From Verrucomicrobiota bacterium (GTDB lineage Bacteria; Verrucomicrobiota; Verrucomicrobiia; Methylacidiphilales; Verrucolacustridaceae), in assembly GCA_010028775.1 (NCBI GenBank), contig RHAF01000002.1:1-40705 (forward strand): DNA of 40,705 bases, read 5' to 3'. Shown here piece by piece: positions 13,730 to 22,181 of this stretch. The position numbers and the translations under genes are program-made. Numbering within the stretch: the stretch's first letter is position 1; each line of letters begins with the position of its first letter. Below the pieces are notes generated by a model, which saw only the letters and a list, made by a program, of their open reading frames with translations, made no database searches and had not been told where the DNA came from.

Positions 13730-14689
13730 GTGCACTCCCAACCTGCCGTCGTTGCCTTGGTCGCCACTCGGTTTCGGGCCGAGTGGCTCTCCCGTCTTCT
13801 TGCATCCCTCCAGCAACAGACTCTTCGCCCGCTGGCCGCCGTGGTTTGCGACAACGGCCCCGATGCCGGAACCTTGGAAGCCGCCAAAAAAAGTCCGCTT
13901 CGTTGCGAGCTGGTATCCCCGGGTAAAAATCTCGGCTTCGGCGGTGGTCTTGCCGCCGCCGGCCAGCGGGCCCTGGAGAGGTTTCCCGACCTCACCCATC
14001 TCCTGGTCGTCGACGACGACACCATCTTCAGGCCCAACGACCTGAAAGGTCTGCTGGCCGCCGCCGCACGGCACGCCGCCGGTGCGGTGGCTCCCTTGCT
14101 CATCGATGTATCCGGCAAACTTCTGGAGGCTCCCGAGCCGGTAAGCTGGAATCTGGCGAGATCGCTCCGGAAAGTTGGACGGAATCTCGACGCCACCCGC
14201 ACTTTGGCCCCGAACGGCTATCCCATGGCCTGGTGTATCGGTCCATGTATGCTGGTCGACAAGGCCACCTGGCTGCGCGCGGGCCCCCCGCGGTCCGACA
14301 TGCTGGCTTACGGTGACGACGTTGAATTCTCGCTTCGACTTTCTGCCGCCTCCCCTGCCTGGGCTGAATCCTCTGTCACCGTGGTGCACGATCCCCCAAA
14401 GCCCTCAGCCGCGCCTCTGCAAGGTGGGGCAGACGCCATGGAGGGTGACCCCCTTGATCTTCGTCAAGAACCTAGTCCCGAACGGGTTGCTCATTATCAA
14501 AAATTTGGGATTCTTCTGCAGAACCTGGCGTTCACGTGCGCCGTCTCCCCACGCCCCCGTCATCTCCCCCTTTATCTTCCCGGCAACGCCAGACGCTTTC
14601 TGCAAACCTTCGGATGGAACGCAAAAAACCTCTGGGAAGTCGTACGCCGCTATTTTCTGGGCCTCTGGGGAGTGCCCGCGGGGCGCTGA
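13730..14689 (+). CDS. GT2 family glycosyltransferase
   Basis: About 319 residues from the GTG at 13730. The GT-A fold is indicated by VALVATRFRAEWLSRLLASL at the start, VVCDNGPDAGT, the DDD metal site in HLLVVDDDTIF, and YGDDVEFSLRL as the acceptor-side acidic motif. This arrangement is typical of rhamnosyl- and galactofuranosyl-type GT2 enzymes of O-antigen synthesis; the donor is unknown. The frame is open to an ATG at 13601, but this adds a low-complexity segment over the hexamer repeat and leaves only 27 bases to the divergent GT4 start, so I prefer 13730. The next gene, 52 bases on, encodes an RmlC-like cupin. Confidence 0.87.
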   Translation: MHSQPAVVALVATRFRAEWLSRLLASLQQQTLRPLAAVVCDNGPDAGTLEAAKKSPLRCELVSPGKNLGFGGGLAAAGQRALERFPDLTHLLVVDDDTIFRPNDLKGLLAAAARHAAGAVAPLLIDVSGKLLEAPEPVSWNLARSLRKVGRNLDATRTLAPNGYPMAWCIGPCMLVDKATWLRAGPPRSDMLAYGDDVEFSLRLSAASPAWAESSVTVVHDPPKPSAAPLQGGADAMEGDPLDLRQEPSPERVAHYQKFGILLQNLAFTCAVSPRPRHLPLYLPGNARRFLQTFGWNAKNLWEVVRRYFLGLWGVPAGR

Positions 14690-14741
14690 ATCCGAGATAT
14701 CTTAATCTTTCCACACCCAACCTACGTTCCATACTGACCCC

Positions 14742-15197
14742 ATGATTGATGGATTGAAGGTGATTCCCCTGGTCCAACACTGCGACGACCGCGGACGCGT
14801 GATGGAAATTCTGCGAAAAGACGATTCCCACTTTGCGGGGTTTGGTCAGGCCTACTTCAGCTCCATCTACCCGGGGGTGATCAAGGCCTGGCATGCCCAC
14901 CAAAAACAGACGGACTGCATCTCGGTCATTCACGGCATGGCCAAGATCGGCTTTTTCGACGATCGCCCAGGTAGTCCGACCCGGGGCAAGACCCACGGCT
15001 TGGTGGTGGGGGAACATCACCGGGTTCTCATCCAGATTCCCCCGGGGATTTTTCACGGCTTTAAAGCCATCTCTCCCGAGGAGGTCCTGCTGATCAACCT
15101 CCCCTCGGAGCCCTATAACCGAAAGAACCCGGACGAAATTCGCCGCCCTTGGAACGATCCCGCCATCGGCTTTGAATGGTCCACTACTTTTCGGTGA
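14742..15197 (+). CDS. RmlC-like cupin (dTDP-sugar 3,5-epimerase family)
   Basis: 151 residues of the dTDP-4-dehydrorhamnose 3,5-epimerase cupin family, shorter than RmlC itself (about 180). Supporting motifs are KAWHAHQKQTD with the active-site-type His, VLIQIPPGIFHGFKAIS, and the ending DPAIGFEW, which is characteristic of RmlC-type proteins. The early PLVQHCDDRGRVMEIL also fits. Because rmlA, rmlB and rmlD are not seen, it may be a related dTDP- or GDP-sugar epimerase or isomerase. Its stop overlaps the tail of the convergent GT26-GT4 fusion by 14 bases. Confidence 0.85.
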   Translation: MIDGLKVIPLVQHCDDRGRVMEILRKDDSHFAGFGQAYFSSIYPGVIKAWHAHQKQTDCISVIHGMAKIGFFDDRPGSPTRGKTHGLVVGEHHRVLIQIPPGIFHGFKAISPEEVLLINLPSEPYNRKNPDEIRRPWNDPAIGFEWSTTFR

Positions 15198-17079
15198 CCC
15201 TCCTCGGGCTCAGCCTCTCAAGAATTTTTTCATACTCGTCAGCCACCTTCTCCCAATCGTAGTTCGCCTGGGCACGCTCGCGTGCCGCCGCCCTGAGTCT
15301 TTCCCGCTCCTCCGGATGGGCGATGAGGCCGTTGAGCTTGGCCGTGAGGCTGCTCTCGGCGTTCACCGGGCCAAAGGGCACTCCGGCCTTGCCGATCACC
15401 TCCCGTGTCGCTGCACAATCCTGATAAACAATCGCATTCCCGAATCCCATCTGGTCCAGCAGGACCAATCGGGTGGCCTCCACCATGCCCGGCAGAACGA
15501 AGATTCCGCAATGCACGCTCAACTCGCGGTAACCTTCCCCATAAACGGGCCCCGCCAGCAAAACACGGTGCCGGGCCATTTTTTTTAGCTCCTCTCCATA
15601 CTCGGTTTCGTAACCAGCTCCCCCTACGATGACGCAGGGCCAATTTCCCTCCACTTTCTCGTAAGCTCGGATCAGGAGATCCGGCCGATTTTCAGGGGTC
15701 AAACGGCCGGCATAAAGAACATATCTGCCAGCCTGCAGGCCCATCTTTTGCAGAACAACGGTGCCTGCCTTTTGCGGGCGTTCCGGAGCCCCGTAGGATA
15801 GGTACGTTGTGGCGAAGCCGTAATCACGCCGGTACCGATCCACCACGGTCTGGTTGTCGGCAATGACCATGTCGCTGGACTGGGTCGCCCAGGCCTCGCT
15901 TTGCTTCAACCACCAGCGGGCGAAGGGATGCCACTTCTGGCGGCGAAAATCGTCTCCGTCCACATTCACGATGACGCGGCTACCCGCCAGTTTCAGGATG
16001 CCCGCCAAAATCGAGTTTCCGACCCCGCACAGGTAGACCACGTCAAACTTCCGGACCGCCGCATGGATGACCGCCAGCAGGGTGTGGGTGATCGTTTCGA
16101 GGCTCTTGGTTTGGATGCTGGGCAGATAGGCGATTCTCATCCCGCGGTATTCCCGGGGACGATCGGGATAAAAATGAGCCCGGTTGTAGACCGTGACCGC
16201 GTGCCCCCGTCCCGCCAACCTGGCCCCCAATTCCTCGACCAATGTCTCGAATCCGGAATACCGTGCCGGCACCCCGCGACAGCCCAAAAAGGCGATCGAC
16301 ACCCCCTCTTCCCTGCGGGGGGGCTCCAAGCCCAGTCCGCTTAAGGCATAACGCCAAAGAAAACGGGTGTTGTTTTTCAAATAGCGCCAGAACAGCCGCC
16401 GCGGTTCCTGGATCGTCCGGTACAACCACTCGAAGCCGGATCTTTGAATCCAGCGGGGGGCCTGTTTGACCACTTTGGAATGAAAGTCAAAAGCCGCCCC
16501 CACACCGCACATCACCGTGGTCTGGAGTTTGGGGAGATACTCGGCCATAAAACGCTCCTGCTTGGGCGTGCTTAAGCCGATCCAAGTCATGTCCGGCTTC
16601 AACGTCTTGAACTTTTCCTCCAGCTCGCGGTTCTCCTTTTCCGAAAGGGGGCCGAAGGGGGGGGTATAAGTCCCCACAATCCGGATGCCGGGAAACCTCT
16701 CTTCCAGCCGTGTTTGCAGAAGCTCAGCGATTCCGGGTCGGCCCCCGTAAAGAAAATGCGTAAATTTTCCGTCCCGAGTGGCCTCCGCCATTTCCAACAT
16801 CAGATCGGGTCCATAGACCCGGTCCACCTCATGGTGCTTTTTCAGCCAGCTGACCCAGACCATCGGCATGCCGTCCGGAGTCGTCAAAAACGATTCGTTC
16901 AAAATTCGGCGAAATCTGGAATCATCCTGCGCCTCGATCACCCCATGCACCCCGGTGACACAAATGTAGCCCTTCTCCTTTTTTTGTAATCTCTCGAGAA
17001 TCGTCTTCTTGGCCGAATCCAGATTCAGGGCGCTGATGCCCACCCCCAACACATCCACCCGCTCTTTGGCTTCAAACAT
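15184..17079 (-). CDS. Fusion: WecG/TagA-type GT26 plus GT4 glycosyltransferase
   Basis: 631 residues made of two glycosyltransferases. Residues 1-245 form a WecG/TagA/CpsF (GT26) domain: TPDGMPMVW with catalytic-type Asp69, FLYGGRPGIAE, IGLSTPKQERFMAEYL, VGAAFDFHSK and the EPRRLFWRYL helix. Residues 262-631 form a GT4 enzyme of the rhamnosyltransferase type with a DUF1972-like start (FLGCRGVPARYSGFETLVEE), then YAGRLTPENRPDLLIRAYE. The usual E-x7-E reads E-ATRLVLL-D, so the second acid is Asp. GT26 enzymes add the second sugar to an undecaprenyl-linked primer, so this protein could add two successive sugars. The upstream gene is the epimerase, 58 bases away. Confidence 0.9.
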   Translation of the reverse strand: MFEAKERVDVLGVGISALNLDSAKKTILERLQKKEKGYICVTGVHGVIEAQDDSRFRRILNESFLTTPDGMPMVWVSWLKKHHEVDRVYGPDLMLEMAEATRDGKFTHFLYGGRPGIAELLQTRLEERFPGIRIVGTYTPPFGPLSEKENRELEEKFKTLKPDMTWIGLSTPKQERFMAEYLPKLQTTVMCGVGAAFDFHSKVVKQAPRWIQRSGFEWLYRTIQEPRRLFWRYLKNNTRFLWRYALSGLGLEPPRREEGVSIAFLGCRGVPARYSGFETLVEELGARLAGRGHAVTVYNRAHFYPDRPREYRGMRIAYLPSIQTKSLETITHTLLAVIHAAVRKFDVVYLCGVGNSILAGILKLAGSRVIVNVDGDDFRRQKWHPFARWWLKQSEAWATQSSDMVIADNQTVVDRYRRDYGFATTYLSYGAPERPQKAGTVVLQKMGLQAGRYVLYAGRLTPENRPDLLIRAYEKVEGNWPCVIVGGAGYETEYGEELKKMARHRVLLAGPVYGEGYRELSVHCGIFVLPGMVEATRLVLLDQMGFGNAIVYQDCAATREVIGKAGVPFGPVNAESSLTAKLNGLIAHPEERERLRAAARERAQANYDWEKVADEYEKILERLSPRRVTEK

Positions 17080-17102
17080 TCGACCGATTTTGCCCCCCCC
17101 GC

Positions 17103-17126
17103 GGTCTTGGAGCCAGCCTCAAGACC
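17103..17126. other. Small intergenic hairpin
   Basis: GGTCTTG (17103-17109) pairs with CAAGACC (17120-17126), with two more pairs possible across a bulge. It lies in the 58-base gap between the epimerase gene and the GT26-GT4 gene. A C-rich run of nine bases precedes it on the plus strand. No T tract follows, so it is not a clear terminator; it may be an attenuating or mRNA-processing stem. Confidence 0.3.
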
Positions 17127-17137
17127 TCAACATCAAA

Positions 17138-18124
17138 CTAAGCTTTCATCTCCTTTTGGATCCAAGCGTACGTTTTTGCCAGCCCGTCTTTAAGCCTGGT
17201 GTCCGGCTCCCAACCCATCAATTTTTGGATCAAGCTGTTGTCACTGCTGCGTCCCCGAACGCCCTTGGGCGCCCCCAGGTTGTATTTCCTTTTGAGCTTT
17301 ACCCCCGCAATCTCCTCGGCGATGTCGACCAGTTGATTGATGGAGACCATTTCGGCGCTTCCCAGATTGATCGGCTCCCGGATGTCGCTGGCCATGATTT
17401 CGGTGGATCCCTTGATGCAGTCGTCAATGTACATGAAGCTGCGGGTCTGCTGCCCGTCACCCCAGATTTCAATCTCCCCGGTCTTTTTCTTCTGGGCCTC
17501 GATCACCTTGCGGCAAATAGCCGCCGGAGCCTTTTCCCTGCCCCCGTCGTACGTTCCGTGCGGGCCATACACGTTGTGGTAACGGACGATTCGGGTTTCC
17601 AGCTTGTAATCCTCCCGGAAATGCCGGCACATCCGCTCACTGAAGAGCTTTTCCCAGCCATACCCGTCCTCCGGCATCGCCGGATAGGCATCCCCTTCCT
17701 TGAGGCCGGGATTTTCCGTGGTGGTCTGTTTGTCCCCCGCATAAACGCAGGCCGAGGAGGCATAAAAAAACCGTTGGACCCCGACTTCCTTCGCCGCCAT
17801 CAGCAGATGGGTGTTGATGAGAACCGAAAGCATACATTCGGCCTTATGCAGCTCAATGAAGCCCATCCCGCCCATGTCGGCGGCCAGATTGTAAATCCAC
17901 TCCATCCCCTGGGCCGCCTTCCGGCATGCCCCAATCTCCCTTAAGTCCAGTTGTTGGTTGTCCACATCCTCAAACTTCTGATACCACTCGCCCAAAGGCT
18001 TGAGGTCCACGGCCCGGATATTCTTGACCCCCTGACGATGCAGATGAGCCACGAGGTGCCCACCAATGAAGCCTCCCGCCCCGGCGACCAGAATGGAGGA
18101 TTTGGGATGAGCCGCGCTTGCCAT
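17138..18124 (-). CDS. NAD-dependent epimerase, GDP-mannose 3,5-epimerase-like
   Basis: 328 residues of the extended short-chain dehydrogenase family. The NAD-binding VAGAGGFIGGHLVAHL is at the N-terminus; YASSACVYAG supplies the catalytic Ser, and the YGWEK segment the Tyr-x3-Lys pair. ADMGGMGFIELHKAE, NVYGPHGTYDGGREKAPAA and WGDGQQTRSFMYIDDCI closely match plant GDP-mannose 3,5-epimerase, which makes GDP-L-galactose and GDP-L-gulose. A bacterial enzyme of this type would supply such a GDP-sugar to the cluster. Related GDP- or dTDP-sugar epimerases remain possible. It lies 14 bases after the GT2 gene in a three-gene minus-strand unit. Confidence 0.88.
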   Translation of the reverse strand: MASAAHPKSSILVAGAGGFIGGHLVAHLHRQGVKNIRAVDLKPLGEWYQKFEDVDNQQLDLREIGACRKAAQGMEWIYNLAADMGGMGFIELHKAECMLSVLINTHLLMAAKEVGVQRFFYASSACVYAGDKQTTTENPGLKEGDAYPAMPEDGYGWEKLFSERMCRHFREDYKLETRIVRYHNVYGPHGTYDGGREKAPAAICRKVIEAQKKKTGEIEIWGDGQQTRSFMYIDDCIKGSTEIMASDIREPINLGSAEMVSINQLVDIAEEIAGVKLKRKYNLGAPKGVRGRSSDNSLIQKLMGWEPDTRLKDGLAKTYAWIQKEMKA

Positions 18125-18138
18125 CGAAAAACGCTATT

Positions 18139-19014
18139 TCAATTAGGTTTTTTTCTCAAGGCCTGATCCGGCGCTTTTTTCCAGCGGCTCCGTCCCGCCC
18201 AAAAAAGGCTCGGACGGATTGCGTCATGCCTCCGCCGGCCAACCGAAGCGGGAGAATAGATCGCATAGGAAAACGGTCGCACCGCCAAACCCCCACGGAG
18301 CAAAATTCGCAGCCCATAGGAGGCCAACAGACAGGGGTAGAAAATCCTCACGAGGTTGGGAGCGGCTTTTTGGCGCCGGGCGACCTCTTCCGGCTTGGCT
18401 CGCAGATACAGGTTTTCCCCGTGATCGGAAAAAACGGAGAGAAATTCCGGCAAAACTCCAAAACGGGTTCCCCGTTGCAGGAGGTTGAGGACAAAAAAAA
18501 GATCCCCAAAGATTTTCCACCGGACATCAAAGCGAACATCCGGGTTTGCCCAAAGGCTGCGCCGAAAAAAAAGGGATGAGGTCACCACCGGAAACCTTAC
18601 CCAGGTGCCCCATTTTCCGGGGACTAAACCCAAGCGGTGGCAGAGATAATTTCCCCGGCCATCCACCACCACCGTATCGCCCACGCAGGCCTGGATTTGG
18701 GGATTTCTTTCGAAGAATTTCACCACTTTCTCAAGGGCTCCCGGCAGGTACTGTTCGTCACAGTTCAAGTAAGCCAAAATTTCTCCCTGGGCCCGGTCGA
18801 ATCCCCGGTTGACCGCATCGTACATCCCCTCGTCCTTTTCGAAAAAAGCCCTGACCCGGGCCTCTTTTTTCAGCCAATCAGCCGTGCCGTCGGTGGAACA
18901 GGCATCCTGCACAATATGCTCCTGCAAGGCTTGCCCCTGGTCCGCGACCGACTCCACGCAAAGCTTTAGCCAATCGGAGTTTTGGAAGCTGGGTGTGATC
19001 ACCGAAACCTTCAT
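18139..19014 (-). CDS. GT2 family glycosyltransferase (WcaA-like), copy 1
   Basis: 291 residues when started at the ATG at 19014 (KVSVITPSFQNSDWLKLCVE), the normal N-terminus of a GT-A enzyme; the frame continues upstream without support. VQDACSTDGTADWL, EKDEGMYDAVNRGFDRAQGE and AYLNCDEQYLPGALEKV are the nucleotide-sugar and metal-binding motifs (Asp in NCDEQ). A basic C-terminal tail may touch the membrane. It is clearly related to the GT2 at 35664-36536. It is the first gene of a minus-strand unit with the epimerase and GT26-GT4 genes. It diverges from the methyltransferase gene at 19167, leaving about 150 bases for promoters. Confidence 0.9.
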   Translation of the reverse strand: MKVSVITPSFQNSDWLKLCVESVADQGQALQEHIVQDACSTDGTADWLKKEARVRAFFEKDEGMYDAVNRGFDRAQGEILAYLNCDEQYLPGALEKVVKFFERNPQIQACVGDTVVVDGRGNYLCHRLGLVPGKWGTWVRFPVVTSSLFFRRSLWANPDVRFDVRWKIFGDLFFVLNLLQRGTRFGVLPEFLSVFSDHGENLYLRAKPEEVARRQKAAPNLVRIFYPCLLASYGLRILLRGGLAVRPFSYAIYSPASVGRRRHDAIRPSLFWAGRSRWKKAPDQALRKKPN

Positions 19015-19166
19015 GAAGCTTTTGTATCCGCCGGAAGAGCGAAAGCCAGCACCGAGCCCCTTTCCATCCGGAAAATGCCTTTTTTCCACCATCAATCAAC
19101 TTACGATAAGACGATGCCCTCCCCGAAAGCTTCTTTCTTGGACCCACGGACGCCCTCCACACATCC

Positions 19167-20090
19167 ATGGGATTGGGCAAACCCATGAAATGGTGGATGA
19201 AAATCGGGGCCTTCAAGGCGCTTTCCCTGACTCCGGGGGGTTCCGCCCTCTATCGGTGGTTTCAGGAAAATATCACCGGCTCTCTTGTCCCCACTTCGGA
19301 AAGGGTTGCACAAAAGATCGATGTTGGCCTTCGATATTACCGCTTTTTGCAATCGGCCCAAGCCGAGACTCTTCTAAGCAACGGCCGTCACGTGGACATC
19401 GGATCCGGTTGGCATCCCACCATCCCCCTTCTTTTTTATTGCTTGGGCTGTCATGCGCAGACTCTGGCGGACGTGGTTCCCGTGATGACCGGCAAAACTG
19501 CCAGCCAAACCTCCGCCACCTTTGGAAAGATTGTCCTCGCCGGCCGCTATCCGGAACTCCAAGCCGAGCGTCTGGCTCGGCTTGGCACCCTCTCCTGGAA
19601 AGATTGGCCCCCCCGGGAGCTGGGCTGGGAGTATCGTGCTCCCTACATGGGTTGGCTGGCAGAACAGTCCTCCGCCTTGGATTTGGCCACTTCGACCCAG
19701 GCCCTGCTGCATGTTCCGCCCGGCGTGCTTTCTTCTGTTTTTCGCCTCGTTCATCAATCCCTAAAGCCCGGGGGATTCTTTTTGGCGACGGTTCACCTGC
19801 GTGATCTTTTTGCCGACACCGACCCCGGCATCACTCCCTACAACCACCTCCGCTTTTCTCCCTGGGTTTGGGATCGCTTGGTTTGTTCCCCCCTGATGTC
19901 CTACAATCGGCTCAAAGCATCCGACTATCGCCACCTCCTGCTCGAAGCCGGCTTCAAAATCAGGGAATTCCAGGTGGATCCGGGCCAGCCAGATCTTCTT
20001 GAAAAAATCCAAATCCACCCATGTTTCCGCTCCTATTCTCAAGAGGATTTGTCCGCTTTCCACCTCTTTTGGGCGGCGCAAAAGTCATGA
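19167..20090 (+). CDS. Class I SAM-dependent methyltransferase
   Basis: 307 residues. The SAM-binding motif I is HVDIGSGWHPTIPLLFYCLG at about residues 74-93, and the post-motif region contains STQALLHVPPGVLSSVFRLV then LKPGGFFLATVHL, typical of Methyltransf_11/25-type enzymes. It probably methylates a sugar residue of the glycan. A second in-frame ATG at 19185 is possible; neither start has a strong ribosome binding site. It opens the large plus-strand unit that runs to 30905, and its stop overlaps the next start (ATGA at 20087-20090). Confidence 0.85.
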   Translation: MGLGKPMKWWMKIGAFKALSLTPGGSALYRWFQENITGSLVPTSERVAQKIDVGLRYYRFLQSAQAETLLSNGRHVDIGSGWHPTIPLLFYCLGCHAQTLADVVPVMTGKTASQTSATFGKIVLAGRYPELQAERLARLGTLSWKDWPPRELGWEYRAPYMGWLAEQSSALDLATSTQALLHVPPGVLSSVFRLVHQSLKPGGFFLATVHLRDLFADTDPGITPYNHLRFSPWVWDRLVCSPLMSYNRLKASDYRHLLLEAGFKIREFQVDPGQPDLLEKIQIHPCFRSYSQEDLSAFHLFWAAQKS

Positions 20091-20845
20091 TCACGATCCT
20101 AACCTATCACGACATCTTACCCGAGCTGGGCCCCCAACATTACTCCGTCACCGTCCGTCGATTGGAGGAGCATCTCGATGTTCTTCGTTGCTCCGGCATG
20201 ATTCCGGTCGACCCAAGCCTGCTTCCCACGCCCGACCGGATCGGTAGCGCTTCCTTTTTTCTGACGTTCGATGACGGCCACGAACTGCATGCCAAACTAA
20301 CCGCCCCTCTCTTGGCAGAACACGGGATCCGGGGAATATTTTTTGTTCCGTCCCAACGACTGAACCGGCCCGGTTTCCTGAAAACAGCCGACATCCAAAC
20401 CATGTCGGAAGCAGGCCACCTGTTCGGCCTTCATGGCCACCTCCACCGCCGTTTGGACAAGTTGAATCCGAAGGAGCTTGAGAGTGACTTTTCCGCCTCG
20501 ATCCAAACCTTTCGAAGCATCATCGGCCAAACTCCTTGGATTTTCGCCCCGGTGGGGGGATACCTTTCTCCCGTGCTCCGAACGGCAGCGTTCTCCCAAG
20601 GGATCCGGTGCCTTCGAACCATGCGTTGGGGCTTGAACCACCATCCCGATCCCATGAACTTGGAGACCATTCCCGTCCACCGGGATTTTCTCCCTCAAAC
20701 CTTGGAGACAATCTTGGAGGCGGGACGGTTTGGTGGAGGGTACCGGATCAAGGAAATCCTCAAGCATGCGTTACCGGACAACCTCTACAAAGTTCTGCGG
20801 GAAAGGCTTTCTCGAGCTAACCAATCCCCCAGCCTAGGATCCTAA
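20087..20845 (+). CDS. Polysaccharide deacetylase (CE4/NodB-type)
   Basis: 252 residues from the ATG at 20087, which overlaps the preceding stop. The NodB homology domain shows TFDDG at residues 60-64 (metal-binding Asp pair) and the metal-binding HGHLH at 116-120. The N-terminus ILTYHDI and the FAPVGGYLSPVL segment are also typical, although the usual RPP[YF]G reads PVGGY here, so a catalytic arginine may be missing. Such enzymes remove N- or O-acetyl groups from glycans or lipid-linked sugars. No signal peptide is seen, so it would act in the cytoplasm on lipid-linked or nucleotide-bound intermediates. The flavoprotein gene follows by 1 base. Confidence 0.85.
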   Translation: MITILTYHDILPELGPQHYSVTVRRLEEHLDVLRCSGMIPVDPSLLPTPDRIGSASFFLTFDDGHELHAKLTAPLLAEHGIRGIFFVPSQRLNRPGFLKTADIQTMSEAGHLFGLHGHLHRRLDKLNPKELESDFSASIQTFRSIIGQTPWIFAPVGGYLSPVLRTAAFSQGIRCLRTMRWGLNHHPDPMNLETIPVHRDFLPQTLETILEAGRFGGGYRIKEILKHALPDNLYKVLRERLSRANQSPSLGS

Positions 20846-20846
20846 C

Positions 20847-22166
20847 ATGCCTGAAACCTTGATTCTGGGAGCCGGCCTTACCGGTTTGTCATGCGCCTAC
20901 CATCTTCGCCGGCCCCACCAACTGTTGGAGAAAGAAGCCGAGCCCGGCGGGGTGGTTCGAACCCACGTCCGGGGCGACGGGTTTCTCTGTGACGGCACGG
21001 GGCACTGGTTGCATTTGCGCAACCCCGGCATGCGTGCTTTGGTGGAAAAACTCCTGCCTGGTCAGTTGATCGAGTATGAAAGAAAGGCGGTCATTCATCT
21101 TCAGGGAAAATTCACCCCCTTTCCGTTTCAGGCGAACACCGCTGGCCTGCCTGCACAAACCGTGCTCGACTGTCTGCTCGGGCTTCTGCAGGCCCGCCAC
21201 CCTGAGGATTTCGGCCGCACGGCTCCCTCGGCCCCCCCGCGAAATTTTCGGGAAAGCCTGGAACGGATGTTCGGCGAGGGTATCTGCCGGCACTTTATGA
21301 TTCCCTACAACGAAAAACTTTTGGGGGTAAAGCTTGAAGAGATTTCCACGGACTATGCGGACCGCTTCATCCCCAAGCCCTCCCTGGAGGACGTCATCAA
21401 GGGTGCCTTGGGCTTCTCCCGCGAATCTCTTGGATATAACGCCAAATTCGTATACCCCCGGGAGGAGGGCATCAGCGCTCTGCCCAAAGCCCTCGCCCGG
21501 GCCCTGCCCACTCCACCTCGGTACCAAACCAGCGTCACCAAGATTCACCTTGGCTCACAAACCGCCGTGCTGGCTTCGGGAGAAAAGGTCTCTTTTCGCC
21601 ATCTCCTCAACACCATGCCCTTGGTGGATTTTCTCCGACTGGTCGAGGATCTGTCCCCCAAGGGGCGTGAGGCCGCCGCCCGGCTTCGGGCCGCCACCGT
21701 CCACTACTACGATATCGGGGTTCGTGGCCAAGGCACGCCGCGCAGCCATTACCACTGGGTCTACTTTCCCGAACCGGATTTTATCTTTTATCGCGTTGGC
21801 TCCTACTCGGCGGTTCATCCTTCCGCCGCCCCACCGGGTTGTCGGAGTTACTACGTGGAAATGTCGGGAGGCGTGGATCCCTGGCTAAAAAAACCCGCCG
21901 AGCTTCAGGCCCGGGTTTTGCAAGACCTCCGCAAAGCCGAAATTCTTTCCGGCGGGGACGAGATTCTCTTCATGGAACTTTGCCGCATTCCGCACGCCTA
22001 CGTTCTTTTTGATCCCCACTACCTCACCTCCCGCCAAATCGTGGAGGAAGAATTGGCGTCCCACGGGGTGAAGATCGCCGGTCGTTGGGGCGGTTGGAAT
22101 TACGGAGGCATGGAGGATGCTTTGCTGGAGGGCCAAGCGGCGGCGGAAAGCTGGAACTCCTCCTAA
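20847..22166 (+). CDS. FAD-dependent amine-oxidase-fold protein
   Basis: 439 residues with an FAD-binding Rossmann loop (LGAGLTGLSCAYHL, Gly8, Gly10, Gly13) and a second flavin motif LLEKEAEPGGVVRT. GTGHWLHLRNPGMRALVEKL and the C-terminal GRWGGWNYGGMEDALLEG fit the protoporphyrinogen-oxidase-like group that is common in polysaccharide clusters and related to UDP-galactopyranose mutases. It could be a sugar mutase or oxidoreductase; haem synthesis is unlikely in this setting. The methyltransferase gene follows 15 bases later. Confidence 0.85.
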   Translation: MPETLILGAGLTGLSCAYHLRRPHQLLEKEAEPGGVVRTHVRGDGFLCDGTGHWLHLRNPGMRALVEKLLPGQLIEYERKAVIHLQGKFTPFPFQANTAGLPAQTVLDCLLGLLQARHPEDFGRTAPSAPPRNFRESLERMFGEGICRHFMIPYNEKLLGVKLEEISTDYADRFIPKPSLEDVIKGALGFSRESLGYNAKFVYPREEGISALPKALARALPTPPRYQTSVTKIHLGSQTAVLASGEKVSFRHLLNTMPLVDFLRLVEDLSPKGREAAARLRAATVHYYDIGVRGQGTPRSHYHWVYFPEPDFIFYRVGSYSAVHPSAAPPGCRSYYVEMSGGVDPWLKKPAELQARVLQDLRKAEILSGGDEILFMELCRIPHAYVLFDPHYLTSRQIVEEELASHGVKIAGRWGGWNYGGMEDALLEGQAAAESWNSS

Positions 22167-22181
22167 TACGGGTTTTCCGAA

